Part shown: piece after piece, positions 1-9,841 of the stretch | Layout: each line of letters starts with the position of its first letter | Position numbering within the stretch: position 1 is the stretch's first letter | NCBI GenBank assembly: GCA_026120185.1 | Contig: JANUWF010002207.1 | Span: forward strand, 2,516,894-2,580,893 | Direction: 5' to 3' | DNA: 64,000 nucleotides | From: Voacanga thouarsii | Lineage: Eukaryota; Streptophyta; Magnoliopsida; Gentianales; Apocynaceae | The notes under the pieces: model-generated | Database searches by the model: none | Seen by the model: only the letters and a program-made list of their open reading frames with translations | Told to the model about the DNA's origin: nothing | Position numbers and translations under genes: made by a program

Positions 1-1665
1 AGCCTTAGAATTAATTCTTGAGGTCTTAGGTTCGAATTCCATCATAGAAGCTTTAGTCTGATTAAAATTTTATTTTTGCTTAGGGACGATTAGTTTCGGC
101 CTTAAGGGGCTAGAGCAAGGTGGTGATAATGACCAAGGAGAGACATGTTAGGAGAATTCTCATTTCACTCCTTTGCTCTACTCGAAATTCTAAAAGGGAA
201 TTTATTCTCCCTTGACCTTTAGTTTTTCTTAATTTTCAACTCCTTAGTTGATCAAGGTGTTTTATCCTTTTTCTTTCCAGAAAAATTCAGTAAAGTGCTG
301 AGGTCTTATAGGATCAAAAAGTCCTAGTAAAAGGATTCTCATGGTCTGGAAAATGTGGATGAATTGTGGGAAATTCCAAGAGGAAAATCGCTCTAGTAAA
401 CTTGCTGAAATTTCACTCTATAGCTAGTTCACCTTTATTCTTGGAATGAGCTGAAATTTTCCAGCTTGTGTACCTTCAAAATGTCGAACTTCATAGCTCG
501 AATTTCCTTCCAAATGCTGCCAGAAAAATGGCCTTAAGATCAGCTTGAAACATGAATTATTTCTGCCATTTTCGGACTGCTCAAGAGTTGTACAAACCTG
601 TGAAAAATTCTGGGCAAATCGCAACCTTGGAGACTCAAAACCAAGCTATTTTCTTCCAGATTTTGTGCAGCACCTTAGCCATGTTTTTCCTCCATTAAGA
701 AGGATGGAAACCAGCCTTGAATACCCCTGAAACCCCCCCTTCAAACTCGCTGCATCTCAGCTGGAAGTGGCGGACGAAATTCTGCCAGAAAATTCCTGTG
801 CAGCGAAATTGTTGTGCAGGAAACTTTCCAGCTTGTTTCCTTTTTCTCCTCCAGCCGAAAATGCCAACCTACTTCTGTCAAAACCTCCCTTAAACCACCA
901 TTAAGAGAGATCCAATGTTTCCCCTGAACTTTTGGACGAAAGGCAGCAATGGCTATCTGAAAATCTCTCCAACAAATCCCTGCAATTTTGCTTGATTACT
1001 TTCCAAAATTCCAGCCATCCTATTTAGCAACCTTCCATGATATCTTGCTCAATTACCAGACTTCTTCTTCATCTTTTTAGCCCTTAGTTTCAGCCATCAT
1101 AAGCCTTGTAGAACCAGCTTTAATTCCTCAGAAAAGCCACACATTCAGTTGGCCATAGGAGACTTCAAAGCTGTCCAGAAAAATCAAGATATTCCTAGAA
1201 TATCTAGTTTCCAAATTCTCTTCCTAAAAATATTATTCAAGGATTGTAACAACTAACCTTTCCTTTCTCTTCCAAATTAGAGAAACCACTCCCTAAACCC
1301 TATAGAATTTTGGCTGCCCTAATTCCACAGAAATTCGGCAGCTCTCCCAACCTCTCTCTCTCAATTTTCTCTAGCCACCAAGAACACACACACACTACAC
1401 CAGGAACACCTACTACCTTCTTTCACCTAATACACCTTCAAACCACTTCAAACTCTCACGAAAATCTCCAGATTTGATCTACTCTTTGCTGTGAATCCAT
1501 CCACACCATTATTAACATCAAACTCCACAAATCATCTTGCTACTTTGAATCAAAACCAGAAATTTTTGTGAAGGTCAAGAACATCTTCAAGGTAAGCATA
1601 CTCTATCAACTTCGTCTCCTTCAAACTTGATCTCCAATGAGAACTTATGTGAATGAACATTCTAA

Positions 1666-1701
<36 letters not shown>

Positions 1702-4000
1702 CCCTCTCTCTCATGGCTCGAAATTCCCTCACTTGGCCGAATGGTCTCTTTTTCCATGACCATGCTTTCGCCACCTCTCTTGGACATGATTAGGAATCTA
1801 GGAGTTGAGATCTACTCTAAACTCTTTCAAAGCACTCATCAACCAAGTAAGTACCTTCAATCCTTCTTCTAAACTCTATAATCATATCTCTAGGATGATG
1901 TTGTTAAAAGATGAATGGCGATGGGATTGAGTATGTGTTGTTGATGTTTGAAGCATGAGTACATGTATGATTGTGAAGGAGATGGGATTTATGCATGGAA
2001 GGATTATATTGGTTGATTGTATGTTGATTTAAGGTTTGATGCATGTCATAGGTAGTATGTGTGATGAAGTATGCTAGAGATTATGTCTCCTTTGGTGATT
2101 AGGAGTTATATGCGTGACTGGAATATTGAAGCCATGATCATGTTTATGCTAGTAAAGGTTAAATCATGTCTTAATAAATTTAGATCTATGCCTATATGCA
2201 AGAGTTGGATGATTTAATGAATTGAAGGATTGTGTATGATTTTGATTGAGGATGGCCATAGAAATTTGATCATGATCTAGTTGTCCCTAAAACTAATTTT
2301 CTTTTTATGCATAAAATACTCAATAGAATAATATTACTAGTATTTTCGAAAAACCCTAGGAAGGGTAGATTTGGAATTATATATATGTAAAGGATATTTT
2401 AGTCAAATAAATAATAATTTTGCTAGAAAATAAAATAAATAAATATTATTTAAAATAAAGAGATCAATTAAAGCTTTATGAGAATGATTCATAATTAGTA
2501 AAACATTTACTAAATCAAAACCTTTAAGGATTTACTTATTATTTTCCAAGAAAGGCTTATTAAATTTAATCTCAACTAGTTTTAGCTATCAATTATTTTC
2601 TAGCAACTAAACTATCATTAAATCACTATTTTACCTAGTATCATCTACGACTCTTGATCAAATAAACTCTAAATTTTTCCTAACATGGTTTAAACTTTCA
2701 ACATATTAGAATTTATTTCCCAAACCATTAATTATTTTAAATAACTAATTAAACTTAGCTTATAAATCTATTTAGTTATTATTTTATCTTAAAGCTTGGG
2801 ACACTAGGATCATGGTAGTAGTGAATTGAATTGATTTAAAGTTGAGGAAGTGGTTTGTGACTTGAAATTGATTAAGATTTGTATTTACCCATGTGGGGTT
2901 AGGTCAGCTGTTCCAGACCTTGTTGTTGTGAGCAAGAATCAGGTAAGCTCCTGCATAAAACCTATCGATGTGAAAATGTTTTCCTTCTGGAAAGCTAAAT
3001 GTGGAGTGTATGGACACTCGTTTATCTGAAGGCAATTGAGGGTTGAATTGGTTCTTATTCCCAACACTTCAATTATTTAAAAGTTACTGAGCAGATTTCC
3101 CGAACTTAAAACTCTTTCTAAAGTTGATTGTTCCCAAAACTTTGGAAATCCTCAAATTACTATTTTTGTGAAGTGCAATGTTTTGTTCATTTTATCCCAA
3201 GATGGTAACGCCGTTGAGTACTCAATAAGGGTGGACTATAAGGACTAGTCGTTGAAGGGTTAGGGTAAATCTCTCAGCAGGTGGCCACCTCTGAGTGGTG
3301 AGTCCTTCCCGGATAATGTGTCAGTCCAGGGAGTCGTGCCGGTCCGAGCTAGCAGTTTGTTTTCAGTCGAGTGACTGTGTTTTGCCGGAATGGACACCCG
3401 GTTGTTGTTTGGGTATAGAGAAGGAGGAGTATCTTGCCCAGTAGGCCGATCACCTACTTTTGTCAGTCTGCACAAAGTGTCGGCATTCTGACCGGTTATG
3501 GGGCCCAACGTGTGGTAACCCATATCCCTTTCTTTTGGGTGGTTAATTTCATTACTTGTGTACGACTAGATAAGCCAAAATGCCACTCTTGCTTTTGACT
3601 AATGTTTGATGCTTGCCAATGTTTCTCTTATAAAAGTTTCACACTTTGCATCCACGAATTGTTTTCACTAAACACCCAAAGCACACACGGACTTACTGAG
3701 ATTCTTATCTCATCCCCTTTTTATCATGATTTCAGGATGATCCTACTGTGGAGTTGAGTGGCTAGTAATATCTGCTTTGGAAGAGAATGTGTCTTTTGAT
3801 TTTTTGTATTGCTTTGGGGAGGCGAGTGTAGATAATTTTATTTATGGTTCTGTTTTGGAATTCATGGATTTATTCTTGAAGTTTTCTTTGGGTTGTAATA
3901 ACTTTTTAAGTTAAAAATTATTTTTATTCCGCAATTTGTTTGTGTGACCTAGTTATAAAGACCCATTGTCCTTTGGACGGGGCGACATCGGGGTGTTACT
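1..4000 (+). repeat. 5' LTR of forward Tekay-like element (left end outside window)
   Basis: Position 1 aligns with about 12770, roughly 270 bp inside the complete 3' LTR (12503-16770), and the two stay collinear to the LTR end. The terminal bases here read GTGTTACT instead of GTGTTACA. Compared with all other copies, this LTR lacks about 25 bp of the GC-rich stretch just before its end (near 3989). An (AT)n run lies at about 1669-1697, where the 3' LTR has a (CT)n run. The LTR carries a TATA box about 370 bp before its end. No protein gene is visible in it; the 87-codon antisense ORF at 3260-3523 is a shadow. Confidence 0.92.
3628..3637 (+). promoter_or_regulatory. Candidate LTR TATA box
   Basis: CTTATAAAAG lies about 365 bp before the LTR end, with GCCAAT (CAAT-like) about 15 bp upstream. 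The same pair recurs in the other Tekay LTRs, for example at 16373-16380, and in reverse complement near 39780 and 49520. Its place fits a U3/R promoter with a short R-U5. No start-site evidence exists in sequence alone. Confidence 0.5.
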
Positions 4001-4002
4001 AG

Positions 4003-4020
4003 TAGTATCAGAGACTAGGT
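4003..4020 (+). other. Primer-binding site, tRNA-Met type
   Basis: Two bases after the LTR end, TAGTATCAGAG matches the initiator-Met PBS core TGGTATCAGAG with one change; the match ends after about 11 nt. The minus-strand copy has TGATATCAGAG in the same place. Confidence 0.75.
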
Positions 4021-4098
4021 TATAGGCAAATATTGCTGATATATGTTTTATTTATTTAAGTTTAAATCTTTTCTGCCCTATCTTGTTGCTACTGTAGG

Positions 4099-4629
4099 AT
4101 GGTTAGACTGCTTAGGACAGCAAGGAAAGGGCAGCAGTGGCACCCGCCTTATTATCTAGACCAGGAGGACCTTCTAGTTCCCCAGCCTGCCCTTCAGCTA
4201 GTTGTCCCTATAGAGGATAACAATGATGTTGGGGTTATCCCTATGGAGGATAATAGTGATGATGAGTTTAACCTTATGGAGGATAGTAGTGAGAACGAGG
4301 TCCAAATCCTAGAGCCACCTCCAATCCCGGTGATAGACATAAGCTCTGACAGTGAGGATGATGTGATGATAGTGGAGCCTGAACCCCACCCTCCTAATGC
4401 CGAAGTGGATTTAGTAGCAGCTAGTGATGACCCGGGGGAGATAGACTATGAGTCTCCACCCATGCCTTCTTTCATTCCTTCCTTCAGCCGAGTTGAGGCC
4501 GGAGAGAGTTCTAGGCGCCTTGGGAAGGAGCCAATGGAGGGATTTACTAGCGGGGACGGAGTAGATTTTTCTAAGAACACCAGGGGTTGGTTGTATGAGG
4601 CTGATGATGAGGGTTCGGATGAGGATTAG
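4099..4629 (+). CDS. 176-aa acidic protein encoded upstream of gag, function unknown
   Basis: This intact ORF sits between the PBS and gag, in the sense direction. I do not recognise a named family. The N-terminus is basic and aromatic (RTARKGQQWHPPYYLDQ), and the rest is strongly acidic and probably disordered, ending in Asp/Glu. Residues 78-88 (VIDISSDSEDD) and 89-93 (VMIVE) look like SUMO-interacting motifs: a short hydrophobic core followed by Ser/Asp/Glu. The minus-strand Tekay element encodes the same 176-codon ORF at 48501-49031 with no stop or indel; I count 32 amino-acid differences (about 82% identity), and both hydrophobic cores are unchanged. All other genes of both elements are broken. 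Extra ORFs before gag occur in some plant gypsy elements; a functional role here is inference. Confidence 0.6.
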   Translation: MVRLLRTARKGQQWHPPYYLDQEDLLVPQPALQLVVPIEDNNDVGVIPMEDNSDDEFNLMEDSSENEVQILEPPPIPVIDISSDSEDDVMIVEPEPHPPNAEVDLVAASDDPGEIDYESPPMPSFIPSFSRVEAGESSRRLGKEPMEGFTSGDGVDFSKNTRGWLYEADDEGSDED

Positions 4630-4888
4630 AGAACTAAGAGTTATTTTGTTTTAGATGGATATTTATTTGTTGTCTTTCGAGAACTAGTATGTCAAAGATT
4701 TTCAATTTTATGTTCCATTCACAACTTTGGATTTATGCAAGTCAATCTTTGAAATCAAAATTTATGAGCAATCCTTTAAATAAGTTGCGTCTAACTTCTT
4801 CCTACTCATACTTGGCTATGTATGCTTGCAGCACTAAAATAATTTGATACTTGAGTGCATACATTTAACATCTGGGGTATGGTATAGA

Positions 4889-6268
4889 ATGGCACCCAAG
4901 AGACGTGCACCTTCTTCAGCCGAAGGATTCCGGAAGTAGACCGGGTAGCACCAGAAGTTGAAACCTTTCAGGTGCAATCACCCCCATCAGGGTAATGGAC
5001 AAAGTGATCCCGAGATGGGCATGGGGTCTGATTCCCCAGTAGATGTGTCAATGGGCCAGGCACTCAACAAAGTGGCCGAGATTCTTCAGACGTTGACTGA
5101 GCGAAGGCACCCTAGAGGGGAAGATGAGGCACTGGAGAAATTATTAAAGTTCCGACCGCCCATCTTTATGGGTGAAGCTAAGCAAGACCAGAGGGTCGAA
5201 CAAATGGAAGACATTTTCGCAACGCTCCAGTATTCGGAGGAACGGATGGTTAAATTTGCAGCTTTTCGATTGAGAGGGCCAGCTTGGGCATGGTGGCAGC
5301 GGGTCCAAGAGGACTGGGTGATGGATGAGCAAGAATGCTCGTGGTCCAACTTCATTGAAGCCTTCAGGGCTAAATACATCCCTCAGCGGATTGTGGAGAA
5401 GCGGGAGGACGAATTTCAGAATCTGAAGCAGGGGAGCATGTCAGTGGCTCAATATGCGGCGCGATTTACGCAATTGTCGAAATATTGCCGAAGATTGGTC
5501 GACACCGAGCAGAATAGGACGAGGCAGTTCGTCAAAGGGCTAAGACCGGAGCTGAGGAGAGCATCGGCACCTGCTCCACCAACATCTTACTCGGGGGCGA
5601 TGGACGCAGCTACTCGCACAGAGAATGAGGGCCGCAGCAGGCTAGCGGCCAAGCCTTTCCAGCCACCAAGGCAGCAGCAGGGACATTTCTCGAGGCTGCA
5701 ACTTCACAAGCACCCTGCTAACCAGCAATGGCAGAACCGGGGAAAGCCAGCTCGTACAGCACCAGTTGGACCTGCCCCGAATTTCCCGACATGCAGGCAG
5801 TGTGGGAAGAAAGGCCACACCAAGAGAAATTGCTGGTCTAAGGGTGGAGATAGAAAGTGCTACCACTGTGGTGACCAGAACCACCTGAGGGATACCTGCC
5901 CCATGTTGCATCGGGTCGGGCAAGGAAACCTGGCTCAGAACCCGGGTCCTAATCGAGCCAATGCCACTGAAGCATCTGGGAGTGGAGTACCGAAACCGCA
6001 AGTGAAGGCTAAGGTATTCGCTCTCAATAGAGAGGAAGTTGGGGCTGATGCATTGGTGGTAGAAGGTATGTTCACTATTCAAGGACATTCCGTTAATGCT
6101 TTGATTAATCCTAGCTCTACTCATTCCTATATAAACAAGTTGGGTGCATATCATTTGGGTTGGAATGGAGTAGAGTTACCTTTCACTTTAGAAGTAAGCA
6201 CGCCTTTGAGGAAAATAGTGCAAGCGGATCGATTTGTGATGGATTGTAAGATTAAGGTGGGGAGATAA
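4889..6268 (+). pseudogene. gag: gag polyprotein with start of protease, broken (Tekay-like)
   Basis: Gag coats the RNA in virus-like particles. The ancestral ATG is at 4889 (MAPKRRA..., as in the minus copy at 48243), but frame changes and a stop follow within about 50 bp. An extra C near 4980 puts the remainder in the frame open from 4958. In that frame a retrotransposon-gag domain covers roughly residues 70-195 (FRLRGPAWAWW, FRAKYIPQ, FVKGLRPELRR). Two CCHC zinc knuckles follow at about residues 279-292 (CRQCGKKGHTKRNC) and 301-314 (CYHCGDQNHLRDTC). Protease follows without a stop, but its catalytic motif reads INPSSTHS: the Asp codon is AAT (6107-6109), so it would be inactive. The frame ends at TAA (6266-6268), where the minus copy has GAA; unit 2 shares this stop. 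Confidence 0.9.
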
Positions 6269-8229
6269 AATCTAGAGGGAGATTTGATTATGATAGACAT
6301 TGAGGATTATAACTTGATTTTGGGGATGGACTGGTTAGCCAAGCATGGGGCTAGAGTAGACTGTAAAAATAAGTCAGTTCAGTTCGTCAGGCCGGGTTAT
6401 GATGTGTTAGAATTTAATGGCAAGAGAGTGAAAGAGCTGAAGTACTTGATTGCGGGGGCTAAGGCCCGGAAATTGTTAAGGCAAGGATGTCAGGGTTATC
6501 TGGCTTACGTGATGAACAAGCCTAAGGACTAGTGTACTCTGGAGGACACGGAAGTGGTGAAGTATTTCCCCGATGTATTCCCAGCGGAGCTTGATTCTCT
6601 ACCTCCTAGCCGAGAAGTGGAATTCACGATAGACATAGTTCCCGGAGCGGAACCAGTATCGCGGACTCCATACTGGATGGCACCGACAGAGTTAAAAGAG
6701 TTGAAAGAGCAGTTGGAGGAGTTAGTAGGACAAGGCTATATCAGACCAAGCACGTTGCTCTGGGGAGTGCCTGTGTTATTTGTAAAGAAGAAGGACGGAA
6801 CCTTGAGGCTATGCATCGACTACCGAGGGCTGAACAATTTTACGATTAAGAACAAGTACCCCCTCCCACTGATTGACAAGCTGTTTGATCAGCTGCAAGG
6901 ATCTAGTTGCTATTCCAAGTTGGATCTGAGGCAAGGTTAATACCAGGTGCGGATAAGAGAAGACGATATTCCTAAGACAGTCTTTAACACCCGCTATGGA
7001 CATTACGAGTTCGTGGTGATGCTGTTTGGGTAACTAACACTCCAGCAGTGTTCATGGACCTAATGCACCGAGTATTTCGACCCTATCTGGATAAGTTTGT
7101 GGTGGTCTTCATCGACGATATTTTGATCTACTCCAAGAGTCCGGAGGAGCATGTGGGGCATCTGAGGCTCGTGTTGGAGAAATTGCGGGAGCATAAGATG
7201 TATGCCAAATTCAGCAAGTGCGAATTCTGGCTAGACAGTGTGGCATTCCTTGGCCATGTGGTGACCAAGGAAGGAATCAAGGTAGATCCGGCAAAGGTCG
7301 AGGCGGTATCAGACTGGAAGCAACCGGAGAATATTACTGAGATCCGGAGTTTCTTGGGATTGGTCGGATACTACCGAAGATTTATCAAGGGATTCTCGAC
7401 GCTCGTATCGCCAATGACCCGTTTGTTAAGGAAGGATGTTCCGTTTGTGTGGAACGAAAAAAGCGAGAAAAGTTTCCAAGAATTAAAGAAGAGACTGATG
7501 ACAGCATAGGTATTAAGTCTACCAGAGGAAGGCAAACCTTACGCGCTATACACCGATGCTTCGAAAGAAGGTTTGGGAGCGGTGTTGTTGCAAGAGAGGA
7601 AAGTAATTGCTTATGCTTCTCGGAAGCTAAGACCCCATGAAGTGAACTACCCCACTCACGATTTGGAGCTGGCAGCTATAGTGTTAGCCCTAAAGAAATG
7701 GCGACACTACTTGTATGGGGCCGAGTACGAGGTGTTCACCGACCATAAGAGTCTAAAGTATATCTTCACTCAGAAGGATTTGAACTTGAGACAACGAAGG
7801 TGGATGGAATTCTTGGAGGAATACTATTGCCCGATCAACTACCATCCCGGGAAGGCCAACGTTGTGGCAGAAGGCCTAAGCAGAAAAGTTGGAATGGCTA
7901 GATTGAAGGTGTAGGAGATGCAAGTAGTTCAAGATGTATTAGACAGAAGGGCAGAGGTACAAGACAAAAGAATCGTCATTAGCAATTTGAAGTTGGTGCC
8001 AGATTTGAAGCAAGAAATAGCGGAAGCTCAGCGAAGTAGCACCGAGTTTCAAAATTTCAAGGATAAGGAACTTAAGCAACCGGATAGCGAATTTCGTCAT
8101 GATGAGGTGGGAACTCTTTATTTCAGAAGCCGATTGTGTGTACCCAGGGAGCAGCAATTAAAGGACAGAATTTTGGAGGAGGCGCACAGGAGCAAGTACG
8201 CCATTCATTAGGGAGAGGTTAAAGGCTGA
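6269..8229 (+). pseudogene. pol: pol remnant, unit 1: protease end, RT, RNase H, integrase N-terminus
   Basis: Continues gag in several broken frames. The protease end is at 6284-6532 (LILGMDWLAKHGA), closed by CAG to TAG. RT runs from about 6554 to 7510: the [20 protein letters not shown] block is present, a TAC to TAA stop follows LDLRQG (6938-6940), a base is lost near 7030, and the catalytic FIDD motif is intact. RNase H (about 7520-7914) keeps THDLELAA and FTDHKS, but the last acidic motif reads VVAEG rather than VVADA. The integrase zinc-binding start (7918-8211) ends in a stop and then GGAGAGGTTAAAGG, the scar of a 0.7-kb integrase deletion also seen in unit 2. At about 8230 the sequence jumps into LTR DNA. 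Confidence 0.9.
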
Positions 8230-9432
8230 AATTGAATTGATTTAAAGTTGAGGAAGTGGTTTGTGACTTGAAATTGATTAAGATTTGTATTTACCCATGT
8301 GGCATTAAATCAGCTATTCGAGACCTTGTTGTTGTGACCAAGAATCAGGTAAGCTCCTGCATAAAACCTATCGATGTGAAAATGTTTTCCTTATGGCAAG
8401 CTAAATGTGGAGTGTATAGACACTCATTTATCTGAAGGCAATTGAGGGTTGAATTGGTTCTTATTCCCAACACTTAAATTTTTTAAAAGTTACTGAGCAG
8501 ATTTCCCGAACTTAAAACTCTTTCTAAAGTTGATTGTTCCCAAAACTTTGGAAACCCTCAAATTACTATTTTCGTGAAGAGCAATGCTTTGTTCATTTTA
8601 TCCCAAGTGGGAAACGTTATTGAGTACTCAATAAGGGTGGACTACTAGGACTAGTCGTTGAAGGGTTAGGGTAAGTCTCTCAATAGGTGGCCACCTTTGA
8701 TGGGTGAGTCCTTCCCGGATAAGATGTCAGTCCAGGGAGTCATGCCGGTCCGAGCTAGCAGTTTGTTTTCAGTCGAGTGACTGTGTTTTGCTGGAATGGA
8801 CACCCGGTTGTTGTTTGGGTATAGAGAAGGAGGAGTATCTTGCCAAGTAGGCTGATCACCTACTTTTGTCAGTCTACACAAAGTGTCAGCATTCTGACCG
8901 GTTATGGGGCTCAACGTGTGGCAACCCATATCCCTTTCTTTCGGGTGGTTGATTTCATTACTTGTGTATGGCTAGATAAGCCAAAACGCCACTCTTGCTT
9001 TTGACTAATGCTTGATGCTTGCCAATGTTTCTCTTATAAAAGTTTCACACTTTTCATCCACGAACTGTTTTCACTAAACACCCAAAGCACACATGGACTT
9101 ATTGTGATTTTTGTCTCATCACCTTTTTATCATGATTTCAGGATGATCCTGCTGTGGAGTTGAGTGGCTAGTAATATCTGCTTTGGAAGAGAATGTGTCT
9201 TTTGATTTTATGTATTGCTTTGGGGAGGCGCGAGTAGATAATTTTATTTATGGTTCTGTTTTGGAATTCATGGATTTATTCACGAAGTTTTCTTTGGGTT
9301 GTAATAATTTTTTTAAGTTAAATATTTTTTTTATTCCGCAATTTGTTTGTGTGACCTAGTTATAAAGACGCCTTATCCTTTGGACGGGGCGACATCCCCT
9401 TCCCTGGCGGGCCTTAGCTTCGGGGTGTTACA
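8230..9432 (+). repeat. Truncated Tekay LTR (3' part only)
   Basis: From about 8230 the sequence matches the LTR interior (as at 2830 and 15575) and runs to the LTR terminus GTGTTACA at 9432, including the TATA region near 9030. The left 3.1 kb of the LTR and the end of pol are missing. This is the internal deletion of duplication unit 1, not a separate insertion: the flank after 9432 is the same as after 16770. Confidence 0.9.
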
Positions 9433-9824
9433 AGCTCGTGTTATACTTCTTAATTTGATCAAGTGGTGGTTTTCACACCCGTAAGTATTTTGATACTCCA
9501 AGTTAATATGTGGATGCAAGTTATTTGAACAGTACATTGGATAACCTAATTGTGAGATAATCACAAAGATAACTATTCATTACTAGTGATAGAATCTTAT
9601 TGTTGCAAATATGCAAGTATCCTTAGACTTGAAAACTCTAATGTACTTTATTTACTAAGCGTTGTACTTTGATTCCAATCTCTAGAGTACCTATATGATC
9701 ACCTACGGGATGGACATTAGGTACGGTGTGAAGTAAACGAAAGTAATTGAAAGGGTCAATAAAGGATTCACCACTTCTAATAGTAGGAGAGAATATCTCA
9801 AGGTCACTTGTAGGAATCATTATT
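9433..9824 (+). repeat. Copia LTR fragment, duplicate of the 3' flank at 16771-17162
   Basis: It matches 16771-17162 nearly base for base and, more distantly, the interior of the copia LTR starting at 34774 (from about 35039 on). It is the element's 3' flanking DNA carried along in the tandem duplication. Confidence 0.85.
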
Positions 9825-9841
9825 AAGTTATCCAAGGCTGA
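9825..9841. other. 17-bp filler at the duplication junction
   Basis: Bases AAGTTATCCAAGGCTGA lie between the last base shared with 17162 and the first base shared with 6079. They match neither parent at that place, which is typical of end-joining repair with filler DNA. A short shared TTCAAG near both breakpoints may have helped. Confidence 0.7.

Noticed and set aside
3260..3523. 87-codon antisense ORF in the Tekay LTR, recurring at 8666-8929 and partly at 16071 and 49616
   Set aside because: Repetition reflects copies of the same LTR; one copy is truncated and another frameshifted. No protein family is recognised and it is antisense to the element.
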